In this document: piece by piece, positions 26,953-34,741 of the stretch | How the letters are laid out: the number at the start of each line of letters is the position of its first letter | Position numbering within the stretch: the stretch's first letter is position 1 | Assembly: GCA_015075425.1 (NCBI GenBank) | Contig: JABTUL010000003.1 | Coordinates: forward strand, 152,693-216,692 | From: Spirochaetales bacterium | Lineage (GTDB): Bacteria > Spirochaetota > Leptospiria > Leptospirales > Leptonemataceae | Reading direction: 5' to 3' | DNA length: 64,000 nucleotides | Notes under the pieces: generated by a model | What the model saw: only the letters and a program-made list of their open reading frames with translations | Database searches by the model: none | What the model was told of the DNA's origin: nothing | Translations under genes and position numbers: made by a program

Positions 26953-29254
26953 TTTTTTCCTGCCAGATGGGGGCGTTTTCGCAACCAAAAGCATAGCCCA
27001 GAGCGAAAAGTTCCTCAAAGGCTTCCCAGTCCAGCAGGCTGAAGCGGTCCACCGGTAACCGGGCGTAAATGGTGGCCAGTTCGCGGGCCCGTTCCACCTT
27101 GCCAGCACTGCCGACAATTGTGGAGCGCAGGAGCACTCCGGGAAGTGCGGGGATGGCAATTCTGTCTTTTTTGGGCTGTAACTTATTCTTAATGATTTGC
27201 CACAGCGGGGGACTTTCCTCGAAACAATCCTGGCCCACAAATTTCCCGTAGTCAGCATCGCGATACGCTCGTGTACCGGAAACGTCGGCGGCGATGATGC
27301 AGCCCGCACCTTTTGCCTGCATTATGTCCACCGGAACGTTATTCAACAGACCGCCATCAACAAAGAGCTGCCCGCGATCGAAAAAGGGGGGTACAATGCC
27401 CGGCAGGGAAGTGCTCGCGCGAACGGCCTTCCAGATGGGTCCCTGATCAAAGATTTCTTCCCGCGAATGGGTCAGATTGGTGGCCACCGAGTAGAATGGG
27501 ATGAATAAATCTTCTATACTATGTGTTCCATATCCTTTATGAATGGCATAGCTGTAGCGTCTTCCGCGTGAAAGGGAAACCAGCGGCAAAACATAATCTC
27601 CCAGTGGATCCTGATCTACCATCAGGGTTCTGACAATTTCGCGCGAATTCTTTGCTCCGTACAGAGCGTAGGCACTGCCCATGATCGAACCGGCGCTGGT
27701 GCCGCCTACCAGATCAATCGGAATGCCCGCTTCTTCCAGAGCGGTGATCAGTCCCAGATGGGCAACGCCACGGGCCCCACCCCCGCCCAGAACCAGTCCG
27801 ATCGAATTGCCCAGAACGCGCCGCACCAGTCGGTCTGTATCTGTTTTTCCCGGGCGAACATGGTGGTGCGCGTCGATATGGCGGTTTTCGAGAAAACTAC
27901 GACTGACGTTTCCGGGTGCTGCGCTGCTATCCGGGTGCAGGAGGACGAGTTGCCGATTTCCGCTTATTTCTGCCTTTCCCAGGCGCAAAAGTTCAAAAGG
28001 AGAAAGGCCAGGCTTTTCTGTGGCGCTGGCCACCAGCAACACCATGTCCGCATGTTTGAGAACTCTCTGATTCCAGAGCGTATCCTGTCCGTCGCCCAGA
28101 AGGAGAATCGCCCGCATCTTCTTTTCCAGGTTTGCAAACCATTTGAGGATTCCGGCGTTCTGACCGTCAGCCAGCCACAATTGATTGGGATCAACTCCAA
28201 ACTCTCTTTGCACGTCCTCCGGGCCGATAAACACGGCGCGGCATTGCCGCTGGAATGCAGCCAGCAGGTTGTCGGCAAAGAACCTGTAAGGGGAACGCTC
28301 TTCGCCGGCGCTCTGGATGAGATCCGGGGTGACCGGAAAAAGGGCAATGGTGCGAACCCTCCCGGTTGTCCGGGTGGAATGCGCAGCCAGGCGTTCGGCC
28401 AGCACCTGAGAAATGGAGAATAGGAGCCGGGGAGATTTTTCCAGCAGACGCCGGGCTGCACTGCTTGAGAGCTGAATGATTTCGCTATCGCGCAGGGCCT
28501 GCACAGAAGCCGATCGGGCCTTTCCCGTAAGCAAAGCCACTTCACCAATGACGTCACCCCATCCGAGTTCGCCACTCAGAACATTGCCTTCTTGTTTTCT
28601 TATGTAACGCAAGCGACCGCTGATGACCAGGTAAATATCGTCTGCCGGCTCTCCCTCACGCAGAAGGTAAGAACCGGCGGGTAAGAAAAACCAGCGCAAT
28701 TCTCTTTCCAGAGTACGAACTTCCAATTCTGTGAAGGTAGAGAAAAGTGGAAGTTCTTTCAATAAACGAATAATATCATCTGTAAGTGGGCGGTAGTGAC
28801 GGCCTGCCGTGCTTTCGTTGCGAGCGGTGATCAACTTCGCCAGCCTTTTCATCTGGTCGGGAAATCTATCGAGGACTTTTTGGAGCGCGTCGCGACCCAC
28901 AGCAAGCAGGGTTGCATCGCTCTGAACATCAAGGTGAGCCCGTCGGGCATCGCCGGTAAGCAGCGCCGTTTCACCGGCAATATCGCCACGGGTCAGTTCA
29001 CCGAGGACAATCAATTTGCCGCCCTCTTCCCGGCTGGCCTGCAGGCGACCGTTCAGCAGGAGATAAAGTTCATTACCGGGGCTACCCTGTGAGGCAAGGC
29101 GCTCACCGGCCGGGAGACGAACCAGCCGGGCGTTGCGCAGAAGAATGCGTGTTGCTTCCCAGCCGATTTCGCGCAATAGCTCATTGCTGCGGCTAACGGT
29201 GACAATGGAGATGCCCTCCTTTTTTAGAGAGCGAAGATCATCTGGACTGAGCAC
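26921..29254 (-). CDS. Patatin-like phospholipase with two cyclic-nucleotide-binding domains
   Basis: 777 residues, in the layout of neuropathy-target-esterase-like proteins. Two cNMP-binding domains occupy about residues 35-150 and 175-290 (GELTRGDIAGETALLTGDARRAH and GWGDVIGEVALLTGKARSAS, each with the phosphate-cassette E and R). A Rossmann-like linker follows, then a patatin domain with GGGGARG, the nucleophile S520 in GTSAG and the catalytic DGG (FVDGGLLNN). It would hydrolyse phospholipids under cAMP or cGMP control. The start is a GTG sharing a base with the upstream stop (TAGTG), so it is coupled to that gene. Confidence 0.92.
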   Translation of the reverse strand: MLSPDDLRSLKKEGISIVTVSRSNELLREIGWEATRILLRNARLVRLPAGERLASQGSPGNELYLLLNGRLQASREEGGKLIVLGELTRGDIAGETALLTGDARRAHLDVQSDATLLAVGRDALQKVLDRFPDQMKRLAKLITARNESTAGRHYRPLTDDIIRLLKELPLFSTFTELEVRTLERELRWFFLPAGSYLLREGEPADDIYLVISGRLRYIRKQEGNVLSGELGWGDVIGEVALLTGKARSASVQALRDSEIIQLSSSAARRLLEKSPRLLFSISQVLAERLAAHSTRTTGRVRTIALFPVTPDLIQSAGEERSPYRFFADNLLAAFQRQCRAVFIGPEDVQREFGVDPNQLWLADGQNAGILKWFANLEKKMRAILLLGDGQDTLWNQRVLKHADMVLLVASATEKPGLSPFELLRLGKAEISGNRQLVLLHPDSSAAPGNVSRSFLENRHIDAHHHVRPGKTDTDRLVRRVLGNSIGLVLGGGGARGVAHLGLITALEEAGIPIDLVGGTSAGSIMGSAYALYGAKNSREIVRTLMVDQDPLGDYVLPLVSLSRGRRYSYAIHKGYGTHSIEDLFIPFYSVATNLTHSREEIFDQGPIWKAVRASTSLPGIVPPFFDRGQLFVDGGLLNNVPVDIMQAKGAGCIIAADVSGTRAYRDADYGKFVGQDCFEESPPLWQIIKNKLQPKKDRIAIPALPGVLLRSTIVGSAGKVERARELATIYARLPVDRFSLLDWEAFEELFALGYAFGCENAPIWQEKIKAEAEKTIL

Positions 29255-30477
29255 TAACCGCGTTCGGCCCTGTACGCACAGGCCTCCGCTGCCAGCCGGG
29301 CCCCCAGAAATCTCCAGGCCGGCATGACGTCGATGGCTGTGGCCGCTCCGCCGGAGATCGAATCCGCGGCATTCATCACAGAAGGTATGAATTCTTTTAC
29401 GCGTTCGGTGAGAGGATCGGCATAGACTTTTACCTGCTCAAGCATGGCGGCCAGTTGACCGGACAGTGTGGACAGCAGAGCCGCTGCATCGTTCAGAGGC
29501 GTGCCCCCGGCAAAACTTTTGAAACGCTTTTCTACCTCATCATGATTGGCCGTCATGATTTTCTTCACGAGTTCTCCGCCTCCCTCCATCAAGTTATCGG
29601 TGAAGGGCAGGGCAACTTCGGCTGACACATAAAACAGAAGAATTTCCCGCCCGGCTTTGAGTTCCATAAAAGCTTTAAGTTTATCCGTCACGCCGTAATC
29701 GGGAAAAATCCGATGGATCATATAGGCAAGGCCCAGGGCTTTGACGGAAGCATCGATGGCCTGTTGCTGGTCGGCTTCAAAAGTGCGTTTGTTTTGCTTT
29801 TTAATATGATCATATACATTTTTTACGCCTGTATAGATACCAAGTCCTTTATCAATGGAATCCATGGCGCTGGTGATTTTTAGTGCGCTGGATATATCAT
29901 CACTGCCAGCCAGTTTGCGGGCGCGTTCAATGACATCTGCGCCGGCATTGGGGTTGTGACGGCGAACAGCGCCCTCTAAATTGAAGTAGTACTGAAAATC
30001 CGGCGCAAAAGGCAGGGCTCCAAAAAGCAGCCGACAGAGTTTTACGGTGTAATCGTTTTCGTTGAACTCCACGAGCATTTTATCCACGCGATGTTCTTCG
30101 AGGCCATAATTGGCGGCGATTTTTGTCTTGAGTTTCTCTGTTGCCTGCACGGCCAGATCAGACCGGGCATCCACGATGAGCAAAAACTCTTTGCGAACGA
30201 TCAGCGCGTGGATAACGCTGGCAACCCAGCCCACAAACCACGCGAGGATAGGTGTATTTTCCGATTGTACACCTTCCGGTAGATTCAGGACATGATGGAA
30301 AAAGTAGATGGTGGGAGCGGTGTAGACGATAGCGAAGATGAACCAGATCGTTTTGCGCCCACGTGTTGCCAGATAAAGAAAAGCCGGTCCTCCACCCAGA
30401 CCAAAGCCTGCCGCACAGAGGATGATATACCAGGATTGCAGGAGTTCCCAGGGGGTGCCCCGTTTTGTTAAAGCCAT
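29254..30477 (-). CDS. Hypothetical membrane protein coupled to the patatin gene
   Basis: 407 residues. Three hydrophobic segments occupy the first ~100 residues (about 15-37, 42-60, 75-95), followed by a large soluble, mainly helical part without recognisable motifs. The segment around 105-145 (EFLLIVDARSDLAVQATEKL...) and a GVKNVYDHIKK region look like a regular cytosolic domain. Because its stop shares a base with the patatin GTG, the two products may form one functional unit, for instance a membrane anchor or regulator of the phospholipase. No family recognised. Confidence 0.7.
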   Translation of the reverse strand: MALTKRGTPWELLQSWYIILCAAGFGLGGGPAFLYLATRGRKTIWFIFAIVYTAPTIYFFHHVLNLPEGVQSENTPILAWFVGWVASVIHALIVRKEFLLIVDARSDLAVQATEKLKTKIAANYGLEEHRVDKMLVEFNENDYTVKLCRLLFGALPFAPDFQYYFNLEGAVRRHNPNAGADVIERARKLAGSDDISSALKITSAMDSIDKGLGIYTGVKNVYDHIKKQNKRTFEADQQQAIDASVKALGLAYMIHRIFPDYGVTDKLKAFMELKAGREILLFYVSAEVALPFTDNLMEGGGELVKKIMTANHDEVEKRFKSFAGGTPLNDAAALLSTLSGQLAAMLEQVKVYADPLTERVKEFIPSVMNAADSISGGAATAIDVMPAWRFLGARLAAEACAYRAERG

Positions 30478-30518
30478 GGACTCAGATGGGGAATGGCCCG
30501 GGCCCTATCAAGTTTTTT

Positions 30519-30683
30519 TTATATGGCCGAGGACTTGGCAGAGGGGTTAGACTTATGCACAGATGCGGCAATTCCGTTGATGCTTTCCGTTGTCTCCCGT
30601 TCGCCCTGCCATGTGCGATTTTCCCTCTGCATCTGCGCTGGATTTAACTGCGGCTTTTCAGTATATTCGTACTCATCTGGCAT
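30519..30683 (-). CDS. Possible small hydrophilic protein
   Basis: A 54-residue ORF beginning MPDEYEYTEKPQLNPAQ, polar and protein-like in composition, ending 41 bases before the membrane protein gene on the same strand. There is no clear ribosome site and no family match. Recorded as doubtful. Confidence 0.25.
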   Translation of the reverse strand: MPDEYEYTEKPQLNPAQMQRENRTWQGERETTESINGIAASVHKSNPSAKSSAI

Positions 30684-30754
30684 AATAAATTTATTAAAAT
30701 TCAAATAAATAAGCGCTCCCCAGTGAAAACATCAGGCAGAAAAAAGGGTTTTAG

Positions 30755-31003
30755 CCCGGATTATTCGTGAAAACAGTGGGGCGCCGCACGCGACCTTACC
30801 CCTGGCCCCGCATACTGACGTCCTTGCCCGAATGCGGGGCGCTGCGCCCTCCGTGGCTCCGCGACAGGGGCAAGGCCGCGCGCGACAAACTATTCTTACA
30901 AACAAGCTCCGGGTTTTCGTGGAAATGGTGAAAAACCGCCCAGTGCGGGGCGGTTTTTCTTTGAACCTGTACTTTACGCATACACTTTCATGAATAATCC
31001 GGG
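30755..31003. mobile_element. 249-bp MITE with 18-bp terminal inverted repeats and TTAG target duplications
   Basis: The left end CCCGGATTATTCGTGAAA (30755 onward) and the reverse complement of the right end, CCCGGATTATTCATGAAA, differ at one of 18 positions. TTAG lies immediately outside both ends (30751-30754 and 31004-31007), as expected for a 4-bp target duplication. The interior is GC-rich, has no convincing gene, and contains a strong hairpin. It is probably a deletion derivative of a DDE transposon; the IS1380 family is a tentative match from the end sequence. Confidence 0.75.
30931..30958 (+). terminator. Terminator-like hairpin inside the MITE
   Basis: AAAAACCGCCC (30931-30941) and GGGCGGTTTTT (30948-30958) pair perfectly around a six-base loop. 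The A- and T-runs on the two sides make it a potential terminator in both directions. Confidence 0.6.
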
Positions 31004-31026
31004 TTAGCCAGCGCTGCCCCGGTTGT

Positions 31027-31690
31027 CTACGCGGGTCTGCCAATTCCATTGTGCATCAGCTCATCCGTGGTCAGGTCCGTGATCTTCGCGATGAGCCGGA
31101 GCTCCATTCCCTCTTCCTCCATGCGCCGCGCGGCCTCAAGCCTGCCTTCAAGCCTGCCTTCAGCCTTGCCCTCTTGTTTCAACTGTTCTGCTGCCGTCAT
31201 GATGGCCTCCCGGAGTTCCATCGCCCCAGACCTTTCCAGGGGTGCTTTGAGCTCTCCAAAATCTTCTTTGCGTGAATAGGACAAGTATATATCAAGAGTC
31301 CTTGCCGATTCAACTCTTTTCTGCCTCCGGAACACGGAGCAACAGGTCCACGACTGTGGGGTCTGTATAAAGAACTTCATCATCGGCGGCTCCTCAGGAT
31401 TTTGAGCACATCCCAGATGTCGTCTTTGATCTCTCGCACGTCTTGCTCCGTGCGGGCCGCTGGTTTCGAGGATCACCAGTCGGCGCTCCACCGGCCCGGT
31501 AGGCGGTAAAATAGACCAGCATGGAGACGAGGAGGACTCCATAGCTGATGATGTCTTTCAAAACAAAACGATGATGCTCACGTTCCAGACAGCCCTCCAC
31601 TCCCAAAAAATCACTGCGGCCCGGGGCCGGCGCAAACAGGGTTCCATCACACTTTCCCGGATCTACCGGAATCGTTTCAGGAATGTAGCA
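31027..31690 (-). pseudogene. Rpn-family (PD-(D/E)XK transposase/nuclease) remnant, middle and C-terminal part
   Basis: Pieces in different frames line up with the second half of Rpn-type recombination-promoting nucleases. One frame gives LEREHHRFVLKDI and VLLVSMLVYFTAYRAG (31500-31606), another SARTLDIYLSYSRKEDF, and then the usual charged tail with EGKAEGRLEGRLEAARRM ending at 31027. At least two frameshifts separate these parts and no start is present. The N-terminal half of a similar gene lies at 36533-36838 on the same strand. The MITE ends about 20 bases downstream. Confidence 0.6.
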
Positions 31691-31764
31691 GACTTTCGGG
31701 AATGATGCAACAGGCAGTTGCGGGCAGTTCTATCAAAACCGCAACTTCTGAAAAAGCCGCAATT

Positions 31765-31983
31765 TCAATCCAAAAGTTTCAGAGCGGCTGGAGCAAGCTG
31801 TGGCATGGGCCACAATGTCCTCTTTGCAATAAAGAATGGTGCGCCGGGACAGGATGCGAAAGCGGCCCGATACTTGCCAAGCTTGCGATAGTTGTGGACC
31901 GTCTCCGCGCTGATGCCGCCGAGTATGCGAGCAGCTTCCTGCGCCGTTATGGGATCATCAAAGTAGTTGGGGTGTTGCCGCAT
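31765..31983 (-). CDS. Small helix-turn-helix/excisionase-like ORF, possibly broken
   Basis: 72 residues. DPITAQEAARILGG-SAETVHNYRKLGKY fits the MerR/excisionase-like helix-turn-helix used by many small mobile-element regulators. The C-terminal part (PGAPFFIAKRTLWPMPQ) looks degraded or frameshifted relative to a normal wing. It lies in a mobile region with other minus-strand phage-like ORFs, so an element-borne regulator is the best guess. Confidence 0.4.
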   Translation of the reverse strand: MRQHPNYFDDPITAQEAARILGGISAETVHNYRKLGKYRAAFASCPGAPFFIAKRTLWPMPQLAPAALKLLD

Positions 31984-32401
31984 ACTTTGCGAGAAGCAAA
32001 GGTTTGCAGAAAGTCAAGGAAAAAGACTCAGGCGGCGGCGAGCGCTTCAAGACTTTCTTGGCGCTTCTTCAATTCTGAATATGCAGGATCATGCTTTTGA
32101 AATATCTCTGTAGATGTTCCAGAACAAATTCTGCGATAGGCCGGAGCACACGGATTTATTTACATAATCCAGAACCCGAACCGTGACGCGCAGTGGCATT
32201 ATATAGTTTACCATCATCTGAGCCAATCCGAAGGCGCAACGCGTTACATGCTTTTTCTACCTGAGTAATACGCCTTTGTTTTCCTCTGGGACGCCATCTC
32301 TTCCTGCATGACCATTGCTACATTGTGAGCTATCAGAGCATATTGATCGGACGGCGCATGATTACTGTATGTATTTGATAGAGGACCCGGAAAGGCCAGA
32401 A
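31984..32401 (-). other. Gene fragments in several frames, no intact gene
   Basis: Short minus-strand stretches read like protein in alternating frames: a run ending KKRQESLEALAAA just before 32020, a 42-codon ORF at 32089-32217 beginning MMVNYIMPLRV, and a basic stretch containing RITQVEKACNALRLR near 32200-32280. None is longer than about 55 codons or recognisable. This looks like eroded phage or transposon DNA. Confidence 0.35.
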
Positions 32402-32518
32402 TCAGGGCTGCACCTTTCCATTGAATACGTCTGCTATCAGCTGCTTGCGCAGCTCTGCGAATTCAGAACGCATCTTCTCTGCTCGCACCTGTTCCCTGAG
32501 CCCGATGAGCTCGGACAT
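32402..32518 (-). CDS. 38-residue coiled-coil-like ORF, last of a small-ORF chain
   Basis: Begins MSELIGLREQVRAEK and is almost entirely charged helix. It overlaps the 3' part of the ORF at 32463-32600 in another frame. Its coherent composition suggests that it is real, but there is no family match. Confidence 0.35.
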   Translation of the reverse strand: MSELIGLREQVRAEKMRSEFAELRKQLIADVFNGKVQP

Positions 32519-32600
32519 AGTTGTAGCCAATCTGGATTAGTTCAGCTATAGCAAACAACCCAGCGCAGATCAATAGCAAGCCGCCACCGTAATCCATCAT
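32463..32600 (-). CDS. 45-residue single-span membrane ORF
   Basis: Begins MMDYGGG and has one hydrophobic helix (about residues 6-25) followed by a basic tail. A good ribosome site (GGGAG, about eight bases upstream) precedes it. The stop of the preceding ORF (TGA) overlaps its tandem ATGs, so it would be translated by coupling. The layout resembles small phage coat or holin-like proteins; this is inference only. Confidence 0.45.
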   Translation of the reverse strand: MMDYGGGLLLICAGLFAIAELIQIGYNYVRAHRAQGTGASREDAF

Positions 32601-32704
32601 TTATCGTCTCCCAGAAATTTGCGGGATTCAGCGCCGTCGTTGAACTCGCCTTTAAAATGCACTGTTGATCTGGTCATCTGTCCAGTGATATTTTCTTTAA
32701 TCAT
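32597..32704 (-). CDS. 35-residue hydrophilic ORF in a coupled chain
   Basis: Begins MIKENITGQM and is polar and charged. Its ATG shares a base with the stop of the upstream membrane ORF (TGATG), and its stop lies within the start codons of the next ORF. No family recognised; the evidence is the overlap pattern. Confidence 0.4.
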   Translation of the reverse strand: MIKENITGQMTRSTVHFKGEFNDGAESRKFLGDDK

Positions 32705-32922
32705 CAATATCCGGTATTCCCGTTTTCATTCGCAAGGCGCTGGATGGCGCGTTCTTTCCTGCAAAGCGGCTGAACGGTCCCGGTCTTTTGTCGATCGGAC
32801 CGGATTCTCCAGTAGACCAGAAACCCTGTGCAGCCGACCAGAATGGCAACCGCGCCCCATGGTCCAAATGCACCTACCAGAGCGTTGAAGAGCCCAGTAG
32901 TGGCGTTGATTATGTCAGCCAT
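32704..32922 (-). CDS. 72-residue single-span membrane ORF, phage-like
   Basis: Begins MADIINATTGLFNALVGAFG. A hydrophobic helix (about 15-37) is followed by an aromatic/basic boundary (VYWRIRSDRQK) and a polar tail. GGGG lies a few bases before the ATG. Size and layout recall holins or filamentous-phage coat proteins. It is the first clear member of the coupled small-ORF chain running down to 32402. Confidence 0.45.
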   Translation of the reverse strand: MADIINATTGLFNALVGAFGPWGAVAILVGCTGFLVYWRIRSDRQKTGTVQPLCRKERAIQRLANENGNTGY

Positions 32923-33134
32923 GCCCCATTATCGGCAAATCAATGGCAGTGGCGGATGCCGGTCTTCTTGTCCACATGACAGCCGTTCTTGTCGGTCCGG
33001 CCCCGATGGGCATCAGAGCGGCGGGGCCAAGCACCGGCCAGAAGAAAAAGGCTTTTTGCATCATGGAGAAAGCTTGCCGACCCGGCGGATTTGGCCAGCC
33101 TTTTTTCATTCTTCTGGGAAGAGAAGGTTAACAT
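32915..33134 (-). pseudogene. Small YHYH-like secreted protein gene, apparently frameshifted
   Basis: One frame (33109 downward) starts MMQKAFFFWPVLGPAALMP, a plausible signal peptide. The neighbouring frame carries GRTDKNGCHVDKKTGIRHCH at the 3' end (stop at 32940), which has the Cys/His pattern of small YHYH-type proteins. Joined by a single shift, the two would make a normal exported 40-50 residue protein; as the sequence stands they are in different frames. It lies just before the membrane ORF at 32922. Confidence 0.35.
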
Positions 33135-33630
33135 TCAGAGGAGGAACGAAGAAACGGGAAGACCTCCGTGGAGCAGCATTTCGTGGAAGGTTTGCCGCAA
33201 ATAGGGAAAAAGTATGGCAGGAGCATTTTGGTGGAGAACTGGTCAAGATCCATGTTTTGCATTTCTGGATGAATGCGGAACATGCCTACGTATTCCGCCA
33301 CCAAGACCGCTACAATTTTCCTGGCATCCCTTTAATAAATTTTCCTTTAGAAAACGATGCGGCGGTCTGGATGCTCGTCTCCTGCCCCAACCCGCAACTG
33401 AAAAGCGTATCATCAGCAGCTGCGTCCGTGACAACTGGCTTACGACGGAAGGAACTGCGCGAAAGTAGTATTCCTCGCAAACAATACGGATGTTTTGAGG
33501 CGTCCAACTTAGCGGCGACCGACTGCTCTGCGTAGTCTACTTCGCGTAGTCTGGACCAAGGCTGCGACACTTGAGAAAATCAGATGATAATTGAATGCGC
33601 GCCGACATTTTGAAAAAGAATGAGTCAGTT
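33135..33630 (-). other. Decayed region with short ORFs
   Basis: Contains an 86-codon GTG-started ORF (33310-33570) with VVTDAAADDTLFSCGLGQE and a 51-codon ORF beginning MFRIHPEMQNM further down. Neither is recognisable. A direct repeat CGTAGTCT occurs at 33531 and 33545. No promoter or RNA gene was seen. Confidence 0.3.
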
Positions 33631-33798
33631 TTAGCTGATGCTCATATTGCAGAGCAAGCCCGCAACGGGCGGTCCTCCCTTTGCCAGCTCTTCCCTGATT
33701 TTCCATTTGAGAACCTCACTGGACAAAGTGATTTTCTCTGCAGAACAGCGAGGCTCAAACCCATCCATGGAAAGCATGACAGTTGGAATACTTTCCAT
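33631..33798 (-). CDS. 55-residue hydrophilic ORF
   Basis: Begins MESIPTVMLSMDG and continues with a helical, charged stretch (SEVLKWKIREELAKGG). It starts four bases after the stop of the ORF at 33803-33931. Composition is protein-like; no family known. Confidence 0.35.
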   Translation of the reverse strand: MESIPTVMLSMDGFEPRCSAEKITLSSEVLKWKIREELAKGGPPVAGLLCNMSIS

Positions 33799-33802
33799 GA
33801 AA

Positions 33803-33931
33803 TCACCGGCTGCCCTGTATAGAGTTCAATCCTATGGGATGCAGCATCAAAGCCAGCACAGCTCCTGCAATGCCGCGAAATTGTAGGGATGAGATAGCAG
33901 TCCACGGAGTCGTAACCTTGTTCGAATTCAC
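33803..33931 (-). CDS. 42-residue ORF with a hydrophobic helix
   Basis: A GTG start overlaps the stop of the upstream frameshifted ORF (GTGA). The sequence VNSNKVTTPWTAISS is followed by a hydrophobic run (IAGAVLALML). It could be a small phage membrane protein. The coupling is the main evidence. Confidence 0.35.
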   Translation of the reverse strand: MNSNKVTTPWTAISSLQFRGIAGAVLALMLHPIGLNSIQGSR

Positions 33932-34199
33932 AATCTGGAAGAACCCCCTACCATACTTCCGGTAGTTCTCTGAGGTATGACAATTCTGCGGTCACGAACC
34001 CCGGAGCAGCGAGCCCGCCGTTCCCGCACCATTTCCGCAGCAAATTTGTCGAATTCTTCTCGCCAGAAAAGATCGCGATCCGTTATCGCGATCATCCACT
34101 CATCATCAAAGGTTGGTATAGAGGGTATGCTCTGACATTAAAGCGTTGCTCGATTTCATTCATCACTTTTAGCATCAGATCTTTATCGGGCTTTTTCAT
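33928..34199 (-). pseudogene. Frameshifted phage-like small gene
   Basis: From the ATG at 34199 (MKKPDKDLMLKVMNEIEQR) the frame stops after 35 codons at MMSG. The -1 frame continues FDDEWMIAITDRDLFWREEF and a basic C-terminus to 33928. The joined product would be about 90 residues and reads as one protein, so one base seems to have been lost. Function unknown. Confidence 0.4.
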
Positions 34200-34210
34200 T
34201 CCGTAGCACC

Positions 34211-34369
34211 CTATGCGACAGTTATTGCACACTTGCGCACTGCGTCATCGCTTTGATCGATGGATCGAGCGGTGTAGTCCGCCTTCACTCTGCGATTCAC
34301 GGCCTCATTGAAACCTTTCCGGAAGCGTTCCTGAACCGGAACAGCCAGCAATCTGTAAAGAGATTCCAT
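34211..34369 (-). CDS. 52-residue basic helical ORF
   Basis: Begins MESLYRLLAVPVQERFRKGF and continues with charged helix to ITVA at the TAG. It overlaps the 3' part of the HEPN-like remnant in another frame. Protein-like composition, no family known. Confidence 0.35.
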   Translation of the reverse strand: MESLYRLLAVPVQERFRKGFNEAVNRRVKADYTARSIDQSDDAVRKCAITVA

Positions 34370-34547
34370 GGCTGACTTATGACTTCCATAGCCACCTGCC
34401 TGCTTCTCCGCTCATCCTCCGGAAGCTTGCTGAGCATCATCTGGAACATACCATAATAGAATCGGTTCACAGGGCCGTAAAGAATCCTTCTTTTTCAAGT
34501 TGCTCAGCAACCGTTATGTTTTCTTCTGATTTTACTACGAGGCTCAA
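34297..34547 (-). pseudogene. HEPN-domain-like gene, frameshifted
   Basis: The first frame (TTG at 34547, after GGAGGA) reads SLVVKSEENITVAEQLEKEG to a stop at 34467. A GTGA-overlapping second frame continues VNRFYYGMFQMMLSKLPEDE. Together they match the usual HEPN pattern of two helices with a K.EEN..VAE.L.K.GF start and an NRxYYxxF helix. HEPN proteins are often toxins or partners of MNT nucleotidyltransferases. No MNT partner is visible. The match is by eye. Confidence 0.35.
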
Positions 34548-34650
34548 TCCTCCCCATCCTCCCTTTTTTCCACCGTATCCTCCAGCACATCCTCCCGCCC
34601 AAAAGCAGGTAATCTGGATGGTGCAGCGAATCCAGGAGGACTTGTTCAGC

Positions 34651-34692
34651 GACAATTAGATTTCCCTGTTGACGACAATTACAATTCCCTGT
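34651..34692 (+). repeat. Two imperfect 19-bp direct repeats
   Basis: GACAATTAGATTTCCCTGT (34651-34669) and GACAATTACAATTCCCTGT (34674-34692) differ at three positions and are spaced one start every 23 bases. They may be binding sites or remains of an older element end, just outside the ISKra4-like element. Confidence 0.5.
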
Positions 34693-34741
34693 ATCTTCAA
34701 GTCAATTGTTTGCGTCTTTTTGACGCTCTCCCTCAGGCCAG

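Noticed and set aside
30732..31049. 105-residue ORF on the minus strand across the MITE
   Set aside because: It crosses both element ends and consists of Arg/Cys-rich sequence from GC-rich hairpins; no ribosome site.
32700..33140. Filamentous phage (inovirus) assignment of the small-ORF region
   Set aside because: Size and membrane layout fit, but no Zot/pI-type ATPase, replication initiator or secretin is visible, so it is kept only as a hypothesis.
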